From contig JAFDZT010000005.1 in the NCBI GenBank assembly GCA_018266735.1, forward strand, positions 92,971-156,970: 64,000 nt of DNA. The letters are read 5' to 3'. Below, one piece after another: positions 1-8,290 of the stretch. This DNA is from Bacteroidota bacterium. Its GTDB lineage: Bacteria; Bacteroidota; Ignavibacteria; Kapaibacteriales; Kapaibacteriaceae. Made by a program: the position numbers and the translations under genes. Position 1 is the stretch's first letter. Each line of letters starts with the position of its first letter. The notes under the pieces are model-generated. The model worked only from the letters and a program-made list of their open reading frames with translations. It did no database searches and had not been told where the DNA came from.

Positions 1-297
1 CACCACTTCACGAAGGTCTTTCACGCCGGCCTCGACGGCGGAGAGCCGTTCGATGCGCATGTGCGACGTTGAGGCGAGTGCAAAGGCAAGCGTGGTCTTG
101 CCTGTACCCGGAGGTCCCCACAAGATGATCGAAGGCAGATCTTCACGCGCTGCGAACGAGCGAAGTGGTCCGTTGGGACCAAGCAAGTGTTGTTGTCCGG
201 CAACATCGTCGATGGTGCGCGGGCGCACACGCTCTGCGAGCGGACCCGATGGCGCCGCATGCCGAGGCTGGTCTGTATCGTCGAACAATCCGTTCAT
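1..297 (-). CDS. rarA: RarA/MgsA-family AAA+ ATPase, N-terminal part (cut by window start)
   Basis: RarA (MgsA) acts at stalled replication forks as a DNA-dependent clamp-loader-like ATPase. The 99 visible codons begin with an ATG at 297 and run off the left edge. After a short acidic lead come PLAERVRPRTIDDVAGQQHL, the family's N-terminal signature, and a Walker A motif GPPGTGKTT at about residues 61-69, followed by the start of the AAA core. Family members have about 430 residues, so roughly three quarters of the gene is outside the window. It is divergent from the secreted protein starting at 316, with only 18 bases between them, so the two promoters must overlap coding sequence or each other. 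The start is set by the first in-frame ATG ahead of the conserved block. Confidence 0.9.
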   Translation of the reverse strand, partial: MNGLFDDTDQPRHAAPSGPLAERVRPRTIDDVAGQQHLLGPNGPLRSFAAREDLPSIILWGPPGTGKTTLAFALASTSHMRIERLSAVEAGVKDLREVV

Positions 298-315
298 ATC
301 ACCTAACTTGATGCA

Positions 316-1467
316 ATGAGCTCCACGTCAAACATCGTGAATGCCGCGCTATGGTGCATCATGGTCTTGATGGCAGTGCTAGAGCCCGTTGGTGCGCAAC
401 CTCTCGTTCGTTCACTGTACTCCGTCCGGTTCGACACCGTGGACATGGCCTCGCTGCGTACGCAGTGGAGTGGACAGTTGCAGCTGACACGGGATCCGAT
501 GACGGGAAAGCAAGTGTTCGGTCGGTACGGCGATCAGACTGTGAGCTTCGTCCTTCACGGGATTCCTCAACACACCATGATGAGCATTGCCTTCGAACTT
601 GCCGTGATCGGCTCGTGGGACGGGGAACAGGACAAGGATCGCATGCGGGTGTTGGTAGATGGACGTGATACGGTGTTGTATGCAACGTTTAGCAACACGA
701 CCTATCGTCAGTCGTACCCGGATCGAGTAGGTGTGGCGGTACACCGACAGAGAACAGGTGTACACAAGCAGAACACTCTCGGCTTCAAGTTCGTGGAAAA
801 GGACGTGTACAATGGTTCGCTCGATGCCACCTATGTGATCTCGTCCTTCGTCCGACATAGTGCCGATACGTTGCGAGTGGACCTAGAAGGGATCCTCCGC
901 GATCTGCGTCCTGGTATCGAGAACGAGTCGTGGGCCTTGTTGTCGTTCGATGTTGGGGTTGTGACCGCAACGACGCGTGGCATGCACAAGGAGCCTGGTG
1001 TCGATACATCGTTTTCCGAAGACGTCTTTCCCGGCATCGTACCATCGAGCGACATCGTCCACGCCTTGCGCATACCACTTGCCGTGATCGAGTGCCAGCC
1101 ATGTGCCTCGGGATGTGAGGCCGTCTCCATTGCCGTGTATACCGACGGAACGGCTGCCGCATGGAAGAAGCCGTTTCATGGCAGAGAGCCGGCCATGGCC
1201 TTCGATATCACGCGAGATGAAACACAACAGGTCGAACGCGCCGTTCAACGTTGTCTTGGCGATACTCTTGTTCGAGAACATCTGGTGACGGTGATCGACC
1301 AAGCGCAGAGCATTCCATCGGATCAACGGAATTGCACCATTACGCTCGGCGTCGGTGAGCAGGCCTTTACCTGCATCGTCCAGGACTGGGGGACGGGTTC
1401 ACTCGAAGACCTCCACCAACTCATTCGCTTGGTGTTCGAGCGACACGGGTGGACGGGCGGACCTTAG
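316..1467 (+). CDS. Secreted protein of unknown function
   Basis: I do not recognise the family. The 383-residue product begins with a hydrophobic stretch ending in VGAQP, which fits a signal peptidase I site near residue 27, so it is probably periplasmic or secreted. The first half reads like a beta-sandwich: a segment with FVLHGIPQH and FELAVIGSWDGEQD resembles lectin- or collectin-like folds seen in secreted proteins of this phylum. The second half has a Cys pair ECQPCASGCE near residues 257-264 and further cysteines that may form disulfides. There is no C-terminal T9SS domain and no lipobox. Its end overlaps the convergent lipoprotein gene by four bases. Confidence 0.7.
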   Translation: MSSTSNIVNAALWCIMVLMAVLEPVGAQPLVRSLYSVRFDTVDMASLRTQWSGQLQLTRDPMTGKQVFGRYGDQTVSFVLHGIPQHTMMSIAFELAVIGSWDGEQDKDRMRVLVDGRDTVLYATFSNTTYRQSYPDRVGVAVHRQRTGVHKQNTLGFKFVEKDVYNGSLDATYVISSFVRHSADTLRVDLEGILRDLRPGIENESWALLSFDVGVVTATTRGMHKEPGVDTSFSEDVFPGIVPSSDIVHALRIPLAVIECQPCASGCEAVSIAVYTDGTAAAWKKPFHGREPAMAFDITRDETQQVERAVQRCLGDTLVREHLVTVIDQAQSIPSDQRNCTITLGVGEQAFTCIVQDWGTGSLEDLHQLIRLVFERHGWTGGP

Positions 1468-2333
1468 TGCTGCCAGTAGGCTGAACGGCGTACGGATGCG
1501 AGTCGCATGGACCGTCCATCGTCCGATGTGAATCGATACATCACGTGCGGAAATGTCTTCGAGAACCAATACTCATTCGTTTGTCCGTTCGCTCGTTTGA
1601 CCGTCACTCTCCAGCACTCCGTTGCTGCGAATGACGAACCGTCTTGCAAGGCGGCTGCATCCAGCATGTCGCTTCCCACCGTCACCGTGGCCGACACGGG
1701 CTCGGAAAGCGCGGCCTTCGACGTGATGATGCTCGGATACAACTCGATCTTCGTCGTGTATCCGTTCGCAAAGTCGAGTGTGCGCAATGTGTAGATCAAC
1801 TGATCCTCAAAGAACACCGATGACCGAAGCGTTCTCGTTCCAACGCCTTCACCGTCCCAGTACGAATCGTATGCATAGTGAACGACGCTGTCGGTGGTGA
1901 TGTGCTTGAACGTTGTACCACACCACTCCTGAGAGCTTGTCGTGGCCTTGTGAAGGATGTTCGGTGCGGATCGCTCAAAAAACATGCTCGTCATGTAATT
2001 GTATGGATACGAGTCTGTCTGGATACGCTGCACGATGTTCACCTTCATCATGGAACGCAGATCGGTGCGTTCGTATGAATCTGTCTTCACATCGAACTGT
2101 TGGTTGAAGTCTTCCTTCACGGTGATGACCACCGATTCGTACGACCGAGGTTTTCCATACACAACACGAGTGCTTGCGTACGTGGCAACCTCAGCACGCC
2201 CATCGTTCCATAGGGACTGAGCGGCGAATGATGGCTGTATAGGTAGGGTGTCTGACGCTGATGGTTGACCATCTGCCTTGCCACCTTTACAACTTGCAAG
2301 CGAGATGAACAGGAGTACTGGGAGTAAGCGCAT
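1464..2333 (-). CDS. Lipoprotein of unknown function
   Basis: The 289-residue product opens with a short type II signal, MRLLPVLLFISLASCKGG, whose lipobox LASC puts the acylated cysteine at residue 15, so it should be a membrane-anchored lipoprotein. The rest is predicted beta-rich, with no motif that names a family. A C-terminal segment with WRVTVKRANGQTNEYWF followed by PHVMYRF resembles DUF3108-like or LolA-fold lipid-binding proteins, but that is only a similarity in style. It lies 36 bases downstream of the metallo-beta-lactamase-fold hydrolase on the same strand and may be co-transcribed with it. Gene existence is secure because of the frame length and lipobox; the function is open. Confidence 0.75.
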   Translation of the reverse strand: MRLLPVLLFISLASCKGGKADGQPSASDTLPIQPSFAAQSLWNDGRAEVATYASTRVVYGKPRSYESVVITVKEDFNQQFDVKTDSYERTDLRSMMKVNIVQRIQTDSYPYNYMTSMFFERSAPNILHKATTSSQEWCGTTFKHITTDSVVHYAYDSYWDGEGVGTRTLRSSVFFEDQLIYTLRTLDFANGYTTKIELYPSIITSKAALSEPVSATVTVGSDMLDAAALQDGSSFAATECWRVTVKRANGQTNEYWFSKTFPHVMYRFTSDDGRSMRLASVRRSAYWQH

Positions 2334-2369
2334 GGAAGCCTCGAAAGCGTGAACTGCAACTTCCGCAAT

Positions 2370-3305
2370 TCACGTGAGAGGCAGATGAAATGATTGACCA
2401 ACGGTGTGAAGCGCTAAGGATGACGTCGAGGTTCGAAGCGCTTTCAACAAACGATGCATTGGCTCGGACATCGGTTCCTCGCTCTGTTTGAACGTGGCAT
2501 GATGGATCGGGAACATGTATCGAGCGCTCATCATTTCAGCCATTGCAAGTGATTCCTCCGGTGTGCAATGCGTGTCAGGGAACGGGTCGTACGCCCCAAT
2601 GGGCATGAATGCCACGTCGATGGGTTTTCGAATGTCCTTGAATGCGGGAGTGAATGCCGTATCGCCGCCGAAGACCAATCGAACGCCATTCTTTTCGAGG
2701 AGATATCCGTTGTAGCTTCTTCCTGTGCGATGCTGGCCCGCAGCCCTACATGCTTCACCGGGCATGCGCCATCCGTTGTGCTTCACTCGCAGTGCTTGTA
2801 GTTCGATACCATGGATAGTCGTTGTGTCACACCAGTCCAGTTCCTCGGTGGAGCGAAACGGAATGTCCTCGATCACGTCGGATGTGTTCATTGCGGTGAT
2901 GACATCTATCTTGTCAGGGTCTCGTTCCGCAAGCGCTGACAGCGTTCGACGATCCATGTGATCGAGATGTGCATGCGAGAGAATGATCAGATCGGGTGTA
3001 GGGATCTGGTCAAGCGTAAGTGCGGGCTGATGAAGCCGACGTGGTCCGATCGTTAGTCCGAGAATACTAAGGCCGTAGGCATCAAAGAGTACCGGATCTG
3101 TCAGTATCCACGTGCCGAAGAAGTTGATCAGAACAGTTGAGTGTCCTATCCAGCAGGACCAAAGTCCGTTACCGCGAACCTCCGTAAGGTCTGGGGTATA
3201 GGAAGGAGGCGAGGCGGCATTGCAAGCCCCGCTCGGAAAGGCACCTGTTGCCGCGCAAAGGCCGGCAACAGACATGGTCTTGAGCAGTTCACGTCGACTC
3301 AGCAT
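2370..3305 (-). CDS. Tat-exported metallo-beta-lactamase-fold hydrolase (UlaG/NAPE-PLD-like)
   Basis: This is a zinc-dependent hydrolase of the metallo-beta-lactamase superfamily, closest in pattern to UlaG- and NAPE-PLD-like proteins. The zinc motif HAHLDH is at about residues 111-116. WIGHSTVLINFFGTWILTDP precedes it, and GGDTAF and HHATF follow as the remaining ligand regions. The N-terminus MLSRRELLKT is a twin-arginine signal, so the enzyme is exported folded. I chose ATG 3305 over upstream in-frame starts because it gives the Tat signal at residue 3 and has a strong GGGGGGA ribosome site 4-10 bases ahead. The substrate cannot be read from sequence; phospholipid or lactone hydrolysis are family-level possibilities. 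It probably precedes the lipoprotein gene at 1464 in one transcript. Confidence 0.88.
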   Translation of the reverse strand: MLSRRELLKTMSVAGLCAATGAFPSGACNAASPPSYTPDLTEVRGNGLWSCWIGHSTVLINFFGTWILTDPVLFDAYGLSILGLTIGPRRLHQPALTLDQIPTPDLIILSHAHLDHMDRRTLSALAERDPDKIDVITAMNTSDVIEDIPFRSTEELDWCDTTTIHGIELQALRVKHNGWRMPGEACRAAGQHRTGRSYNGYLLEKNGVRLVFGGDTAFTPAFKDIRKPIDVAFMPIGAYDPFPDTHCTPEESLAMAEMMSARYMFPIHHATFKQSEEPMSEPMHRLLKALRTSTSSLALHTVGQSFHLPLT

Positions 3306-3500
3306 CGATTCCCCCCGGTTGCGCTGTGAGTGATGCACAAAACTCGCCGAGACACCCACTTGCATCCGAGTTGCCATTCCGTTATAAGGACATCGTTACA
3401 CGAGATGCTCATCTACACACGTCAACGCAACCAATGACCCGAACGGCCGTACTGGGTGCTCTTTTTCGGAAATACTCAGAAATTCAACAGCTTTGTTCGC

Positions 3501-4271
3501 ATGAAACGATCTTTCAGACTATTGGCGATGGCGATCTTGTTGACCGGTTCAACGATCGTCCACGCACAGACAAATCCGCCGACGGATCAAGAGCTGCTTG
3601 AGAATGCTGCCAAGCAAAAGCTCAATTGGTTTGCCGGTCTGCATTTCATGGTCGGGAATCCGCAGGGATCCTATCGTGATTCCCTCATGAAACTGGGTCT
3701 GCCAGGCACCGGATATGGCTTCGATCTCAATGCAGGATACTACTTCGATCCCGTTCCCGTGGCCATCGTCGGTGAGTTCGGGATGCTCTTCAGTGGTGGT
3801 GACCATGTACAGCGGCTGCTCACGTCACCATCCGGATTCACCGACACCGTGGACTATGATTCGCAAGTGCTGAACATGCCGCTCACTCTTTCTGTACGCG
3901 TTCAACCGAACATCGCCAATTGGGTCTACCCATATGCAGAGGGCGTCTTTGGTGTGGCGATCACGAATTCGTCCTACACCATCTCGGCGACTCATGCAGG
4001 TTCGGAGAGAACGGAGTCCAAGCATTCAACGGATGCCGATCTCAAGTACGGCATCGGAGCAGGTCTTAGTGTGAAGGTTGCCGAGATCGTAACACTTCCG
4101 AACTCTGTGAACCGAATTCTGTTGGACATGCGCATGCGATACTTGTGGGGCGGCTCGACCACAGTAACGCGGTATCGAGTGCTTGACAACGGTGGCTATG
4201 AGCAGTATCAGGCGACCATCGACCCATCGAACATCATTCATTTCAGCGTTGGATTCGTAGCGCAATTCTAA
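3501..4271 (+). CDS. Outer-membrane beta-barrel protein
   Basis: The 256-residue protein has a signal peptide (MKRSFRLLAMAILLTGSTIV, ending HAQ) and then alternating hydrophobic strands with aromatic girdles, as in small barrels. The last residues FSVGFVAQF end in Phe, the usual BAM recognition residue. Specific function is unknown; the size suits porin-like or OmpX/OmpW-like barrels. I chose the start at 3501 because it gives an intact signal peptide. The sequence CAGCTTTG five bases before this ATG differs from TAnnTTTG at one base, suggesting a nearly leaderless mRNA. It is followed 27 bases later by the BamE-like lipoprotein, so it may head the run 3501-6076. Confidence 0.8.
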   Translation: MKRSFRLLAMAILLTGSTIVHAQTNPPTDQELLENAAKQKLNWFAGLHFMVGNPQGSYRDSLMKLGLPGTGYGFDLNAGYYFDPVPVAIVGEFGMLFSGGDHVQRLLTSPSGFTDTVDYDSQVLNMPLTLSVRVQPNIANWVYPYAEGVFGVAITNSSYTISATHAGSERTESKHSTDADLKYGIGAGLSVKVAEIVTLPNSVNRILLDMRMRYLWGGSTTVTRYRVLDNGGYEQYQATIDPSNIIHFSVGFVAQF

Positions 4272-4298
4272 TTCGAACACTCCTCTTTGGTGAACATC

Positions 4299-4715
4299 AT
4301 GAAACGAACGACCATTGTCCTTTCCACCCTTGCCGCCGCCTCGTTCCTTATGATCGGGTGTAAGTCCGTGCAAGACAATCAGAACGACCTTCGCTCCACG
4401 CAGGAACGGAACATCACGGTGGGCGTGGTGCAAAAGGAGATCCGTAAGGGCATGTCGGGCGCAGAGGTAACAGAGGCGCTTGGCTCACCGAACATCGTCA
4501 CAAAGGACGAGAACGAGAACGAGACGTGGGTGTACGATAAGATCGCGACCGAAGCATCGTACTCATCAAGTCAGAACTCCTTGTTCCTGATCCTTGGAGG
4601 CTTCTCGAACCAGTCGGGTGCCGCAAGCACAACGCAACGCACTCTCACGGTGGTGATCAAGTACGACGAGAAGGGCCGTGTTGCATCCTATTCCTACCGT
4701 CAGAGCAAGTTCTAA
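4299..4715 (+). CDS. BamE/SmpA-like lipoprotein
   Basis: This small lipoprotein of about 138 residues has lipobox LMIGC, so it is likely anchored in the outer membrane. The mature part contains VQKEIRKGMSGAEVTEALGS, then ENETWVYD, the arrangement of the SmpA/OmlA (BamE) fold in which a helix pair precedes a three-stranded sheet. BamE proteins support beta-barrel assembly, but this fold also occurs in unrelated lipoproteins, so I do not assign bamE. A central stretch rich in Ser, Asn and Gly, around residues 80-110, looks like an inserted loop. ATG 4299 is preferred to the upstream ATG at 4287 because it places the positive residues directly before the hydrophobic core. The next lipoprotein follows after 14 bases. 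Confidence 0.78.
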   Translation: MKRTTIVLSTLAAASFLMIGCKSVQDNQNDLRSTQERNITVGVVQKEIRKGMSGAEVTEALGSPNIVTKDENENETWVYDKIATEASYSSSQNSLFLILGGFSNQSGAASTTQRTLTVVIKYDEKGRVASYSYRQSKF

Positions 4716-4729
4716 GAAAGCACAGTCAC

Positions 4730-5314
4730 ATGATCCGAATCATACTTGGGGCGGTCCTGGGCGGCTTGATGCTGGCGTCGTGTACCATCATCAACCGTCC
4801 GCCCACCACACCTCCGCCGAAGACCCAACTGCAGATCCGCGAGTATCAGACGCGTGAGTTCGACACGAACGACGTAAAGCTCGTGATGAAGGCCATGCTC
4901 AATGTGCTCCAGGACGACGGCTTCGTGGTGAAGAACGCCGTGATGGACCTCGGGTTGATCACGGCCACGAAGGAGATCGACCTGGGCACCACGTCAACCG
5001 GTTCGGGTGCGAGTTCGGGGGACGACTACTGGGGAAAGATCTTCGAGACCGTGTTCAAGGGCTCGGGATACGGAAACCGCTCGTCGACGACCAATAACCC
5101 CCCTCCGCGGTACGGAAAATTCAAGCAAGTCGAGGCCAGTATCAATGTTAGCGAGCTTGGGAAGCGTTGCAAGGTGCGCGCGAACTTCCAAGCGAAGGTC
5201 CTTGACAATCAAGGCCAACCAATGGACGTCTACGTGATCGAAGACCAAAAATTCTACCAAGAGTTCTTTGCGAAGGTCGATCAGGGTATCTTCATCCAGA
5301 AGCAAGGATTCTAA
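4730..5314 (+). CDS. Conserved-type lipoprotein of unknown function
   Basis: The 194-residue product has lipobox LASC with the cysteine at residue 18. After a Pro/Thr-rich linker (PPTTPPP) it carries a domain starting with KLVMKAMLNVLQDDGFVVKN and continuing LGLITATKEID, a pattern found in lipoproteins scattered through Bacteroidota and Proteobacteria with no known function. A Gly/Ser-rich loop around residues 88-125 separates it from a C-terminal part with YQEFFAKVDQGIF. It sits between the BamE-like lipoprotein (14 bases upstream) and the ankyrin protein (15 bases downstream), so these three genes are probably one operon making periplasmic or outer-membrane products. A role in envelope maintenance is only inferred from the company. 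Confidence 0.75.
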   Translation: MIRIILGAVLGGLMLASCTIINRPPTTPPPKTQLQIREYQTREFDTNDVKLVMKAMLNVLQDDGFVVKNAVMDLGLITATKEIDLGTTSTGSGASSGDDYWGKIFETVFKGSGYGNRSSTTNNPPPRYGKFKQVEASINVSELGKRCKVRANFQAKVLDNQGQPMDVYVIEDQKFYQEFFAKVDQGIFIQKQGF

Positions 5315-5329
5315 CATCAGAACGGTACT

Positions 5330-6076
5330 ATGAGATCTGTCGCATTTCTACTGGCGGGCCTGTTCATTTGTGCGGGCCCGTTGTTCGTCTCGGCCCAAGG
5401 GCTCGTGGATGCCGCAAAGAGCGGGGACGTGAAGAACGTACAGAAGCTTCTCTCGTCAAAGAAGAAAACTCCCAATGTGAACGAACGGGATGCTGAAGGG
5501 CTGACGGCTCTCATGATCGCATCCGTGGCGGGGGATTCTGCCATGGTGGAGGTTCTCCTGGCGGCGGGAGCGGACGTGAACCTCAAGTCGAACAACGGCA
5601 TGACGGCTCTTCTCGGAGCCGTGTTCAACACGCGTTCTGTGATCGTTTCACGTCTGATCGCTTCAAAGGCTGATGTGAACGTCTTCGACCGAAAAGCACG
5701 AACCCCGCTCATGATCGCTGCGGAAAAGGGCGTCAACGAGCCAGTGACCGCGCTGTGCGACGCTGGGGCCAATCTCGAGGTCAAGGATGCAAAGGGCAAT
5801 TCTCCCCTGATGATCGCCTGCGGGAACCGGCATTTGAACGTGATGATGGAATTACTGGAAAAAGGGGCGAACCCCGATACACGAGATCTTCAGGGCCGGA
5901 CCCCAGCAATGTTGTTGTGCTTTCTCGGTGAAGACGAGATGTTGAAGCTCCTGATCCATCATAAACCGGACCTTACGCTCATGGACTTCACTGGCAAGAC
6001 AGCGCTTGAGTATGCAAAGGAATACAAGCGGAAATTCTGCATAGAAGTACTGACGCAGGCCGGTGTGACACGCTAG
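5330..6076 (+). CDS. Secreted ankyrin-repeat protein
   Basis: The 248-residue product has a cleavable signal peptide ending near VSAQG, followed by about six ankyrin repeats from residue 23 to the end. Typical repeat cores are GLTALMIASVAGDSAMVEVL, GAVFNTRSVIVSRLI, RTPLMIAAEKGVNEPV, NSPLMIACGNRHLNVMMELL and RTPAMLLCFLGEDEMLKLL. Ankyrin repeats bind proteins; a signal peptide places this one in the periplasm, as for the ankyrin protein family linked to catalase protection in Gram-negative bacteria (family knowledge, not tested here). It is the last gene of the lipoprotein run. About 110 bases follow before the NYN gene, with no obvious intrinsic terminator. Confidence 0.88.
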   Translation: MRSVAFLLAGLFICAGPLFVSAQGLVDAAKSGDVKNVQKLLSSKKKTPNVNERDAEGLTALMIASVAGDSAMVEVLLAAGADVNLKSNNGMTALLGAVFNTRSVIVSRLIASKADVNVFDRKARTPLMIAAEKGVNEPVTALCDAGANLEVKDAKGNSPLMIACGNRHLNVMMELLEKGANPDTRDLQGRTPAMLLCFLGEDEMLKLLIHHKPDLTLMDFTGKTALEYAKEYKRKFCIEVLTQAGVTR

Positions 6077-6141
6077 TGACCGGAGGCAGAGACCGTAGTG
6101 TGAGATAAGCAAGTAGTGTGCTGGTGTTTCGGCGTCTCGTG

Positions 6142-6149
6142 TATCTTTG
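6142..6149 (+). promoter_or_regulatory. TAnnTTTG-type promoter element for the NYN/cold-shock gene
   Basis: TATCTTTG matches the Bacteroidota sigma-A -7 consensus TAnnTTTG exactly. It would start a transcript near 6155, giving a leader of about 34 bases before the ATG at 6189. No clear TTG at -33 was seen. Confidence 0.6.
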
Positions 6150-6176
6150 CCCACGGAACGTTTTTATTAAAGTATT

Positions 6177-6186
6177 AGGGTACCCT
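6177..6186. promoter_or_regulatory. Palindrome next to the NYN gene start
   Basis: AGGGTACCCT is a perfect 10-base palindrome ending two bases before the ATG at 6189. It lies inside the predicted mRNA leader, so it could be a repressor site or a small hairpin over the ribosome-binding region. The function is inferred only from position. Confidence 0.35.
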
Positions 6187-6188
6187 TA

Positions 6189-7154
6189 ATGCCAATACGC
6201 TCAGCCAATCGGCTGACGAGGATAGGTGTCTTTTACGATGGCAACTATTTCCTCCATGTCAGCAACTACTACGCCTATAACCACGCGCGCAGTAGCCGGA
6301 TCAGTATCGCTGGTCTTCATGAGTTCATTCGCCACCAAGTGGCAGAAGAAGAAGGTATCGATGTTCGGTCCAGCCAGATCGTCGATGCACATTTCTTCCG
6401 TGGACGGATCCCCGCCCAAGAGGCAAGTCAACGTGGGAACATGCTTTTCTATGAACGTGTGTTCGACGACATTCTCATGTGGGAAGGGGTGATCACCCAT
6501 TACCTTCCGATGCGCAACACCAATGGAAAGCGCGAAGAGAAGGGTATCGATGTGTGGTTCGCGCTTGAGGCCTATGAACTCACACTCTTGAAGGAGTTCG
6601 ATGTTGTTGTGCTCCTTACGTCGGACAGCGACTACGTGCCACTCGTGCGGAAGCTCAACACAACGGGCGCGAAGGTGATGTTGTTGTCGTGGGATTTCGA
6701 GTTCACGGATAACGAGGGCAAACACATCGTTACGCGCACGTCGCAAGAGTTGCTGGAAGAAGTGACGTACCCGATCGCCATGCACGACCTGATCGAAAGC
6801 CGTGTTCGCAAGAACGATGTTATCACGAACAATCTCTTCGTTCACAAAGAAGAACGTCCACAGCGCCAAGTGGCCTATTCCACGGCCGTACCGCTACCAC
6901 AAGACGTAGAAGAGGGTATTGCTGCAGGACCGATCGACTCCGGTGTGAGTGAAGAACGGTTCGACAGCTTTGTCTTGAGCCTGAAGTCCGGGTATGGCTT
7001 CATCAAGTATCCACCGAACAACCTGTTCTTCCACCTTTCAGATCTTGTTGAAACCGAGTTCGAGGATCTTCGCGTTGGAGATCATGTCGACTTCAACATC
7101 GGCTACAACGACAAGGGTGAACAAGTGGCAAAGAACGTTCGTCTCCTTCTATGA
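6189..7154 (+). CDS. NYN-domain (LabA/DUF88-like) ribonuclease fused to a cold-shock domain
   Basis: The 321-residue protein has two parts. Residues 10-200 are a NYN/PIN-like nuclease domain: RIGVFYDGNYF carries Asp17, GIDVWFALEA carries Asp121, and LLTSDSDYVPLV carries Asp146 and Asp148, the acidic set that binds metal in this superfamily. Residues 259-321 are a cold-shock domain with RNP1-like GYGFIKY (268-274) and RNP2-like LFFHLSD (279-285). The linker of about 50 residues is acidic and Pro-containing. A cytoplasmic RNA-cleaving enzyme with its own RNA-binding module is the natural reading. The stop codon overlaps the aminotransferase start by four bases (ATGA), so the two are translationally coupled. 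A TATCTTTG promoter and a palindrome lie upstream. Confidence 0.88.
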   Translation: MPIRSANRLTRIGVFYDGNYFLHVSNYYAYNHARSSRISIAGLHEFIRHQVAEEEGIDVRSSQIVDAHFFRGRIPAQEASQRGNMLFYERVFDDILMWEGVITHYLPMRNTNGKREEKGIDVWFALEAYELTLLKEFDVVVLLTSDSDYVPLVRKLNTTGAKVMLLSWDFEFTDNEGKHIVTRTSQELLEEVTYPIAMHDLIESRVRKNDVITNNLFVHKEERPQRQVAYSTAVPLPQDVEEGIAAGPIDSGVSEERFDSFVLSLKSGYGFIKYPPNNLFFHLSDLVETEFEDLRVGDHVDFNIGYNDKGEQVAKNVRLLL

Positions 7155-8290
7155 TCTCTTCGAAACTTCCTGATGTAGGAACGACGATCTTTTCGGTCAT
7201 GACCGCTTTGGCCAATGACCATAAGGCCATCAATCTTGCACAGGGGTTTCCCGACTATTCGCCCGCATCGGAGCTGCTTGATCTGGTCGCTCGTGCTTTG
7301 TACGAGGGACATAATCAGTACGCTCCGATGCCTGGCCTTCTTTTGCTTCGAGAGGCCATTTCCGTCAAGTATCGAACGCTCTACGGTCTTACCTACGACC
7401 CTGTGAGCGATGTCACCATCACACCGGGAGGGACGGCGGCTCTCTACTCGGCGATCGCAACGGTCGTTCGATCCGGTGATGAAGTGTTGATCTTCGAACC
7501 CGCCTACGATTCCTATGCGCCGGCCATTCGCGCCAATGGCGGTGTGCCGATCCCTTGCCGCCTTCTTGCCCCTTCCTACCGTCCCGATTGGGATGTTGTT
7601 CGGTCGTTGATCACAGATCGAACGGCCATGATCATCGTGAACACACCGCACAATCCAACGGGCACCGTGTGGCCTGCCGAGGACAGAGCAACACTGGCTG
7701 CCGTTGTGGATGGAACGCGGATCGTCGTTCTCAGTGATGAGGTCTACGACCACATCTGCTTTGATGGCCTCGCCCCATCGTGCCTGGCACAACAAGAGGG
7801 GCTTCGAGAGCGGACGTTCGTGGTGACGTCCTTCGGGAAGACGTTCCACGCAACAGGATGGAAGATCGGTGCCTGCGTGGCACCATCGTCGCTCATGGCG
7901 GAGTTTCGAAAGGTCCATCAGTTCCTGGCGTTCAGCGTGCACACGCCTACGCAGGTTGCTTTGGCCACGTACATGTCGGATCCGAGCTCGTACTTGAACG
8001 TGGGCTCCTTCTATGAGCGCAAGCGAGATCTTTTTCGATCGCTGTTGCAAGGATCTTCGTGGAAGATCATGTCGTGCGAAGGTTCGTACTTCCAGCTCTT
8101 GGGGTATCGGGACTTTTCAGACGAGGCAGATACTGTGCTGGCAGAACGCCTGACGAAAGAGATCGGTGTTGCCTCGATCCCGCTTTCACCGTTCACCACG
8201 GATGGTGTTGGTGACGGGGTCCTCCGATTTTGCTTCGCCAAAAACGATGCAACCCTCGAACAGGCCGCTCTGCGCTTACGCGCCCTCTAG
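7151..8290 (+). CDS. PLP-dependent class I aminotransferase (methionine/kynurenine type)
   Basis: This is a fold-type I aminotransferase using pyridoxal phosphate. Residues include INLAQGFPDY (27-36), GGTAALYSA (93-101), NTPHNPTGT (164-172), the Asp of LSDEVYD (196) and the PLP lysine in SFGKTFHATGWKIG (Lys230). The AQGFPDY motif and spacing point to the YbdL/kynurenine aminotransferase branch, which acts on methionine, aromatic amino acids or kynurenine; the substrate cannot be fixed from sequence. At 379 residues it is full length. The start ATG overlaps the NYN gene stop (ATGA), and its 3' end overlaps the convergent M16 peptidase by 15 bases. Functional linkage to the nuclease is not obvious. 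Confidence 0.9.
   Translation: MISSKLPDVGTTIFSVMTALANDHKAINLAQGFPDYSPASELLDLVARALYEGHNQYAPMPGLLLLREAISVKYRTLYGLTYDPVSDVTITPGGTAALYSAIATVVRSGDEVLIFEPAYDSYAPAIRANGGVPIPCRLLAPSYRPDWDVVRSLITDRTAMIIVNTPHNPTGTVWPAEDRATLAAVVDGTRIVVLSDEVYDHICFDGLAPSCLAQQEGLRERTFVVTSFGKTFHATGWKIGACVAPSSLMAEFRKVHQFLAFSVHTPTQVALATYMSDPSSYLNVGSFYERKRDLFRSLLQGSSWKIMSCEGSYFQLLGYRDFSDEADTVLAERLTKEIGVASIPLSPFTTDGVGDGVLRFCFAKNDATLEQAALRLRAL

Noticed and set aside
2349..2373. Inverted repeat GTGAACTGC...GCAATTCAC at the end of the hydrolase gene as a terminator
   Set aside because: The stem has an internal mismatch, overlaps the stop codon and has no following T-run.
7103..8050. 315-codon minus-strand frame across the aminotransferase
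   Set aside because: It is antisense to a gene with all PLP motifs, with biased Arg/His composition and no recognisable domain.
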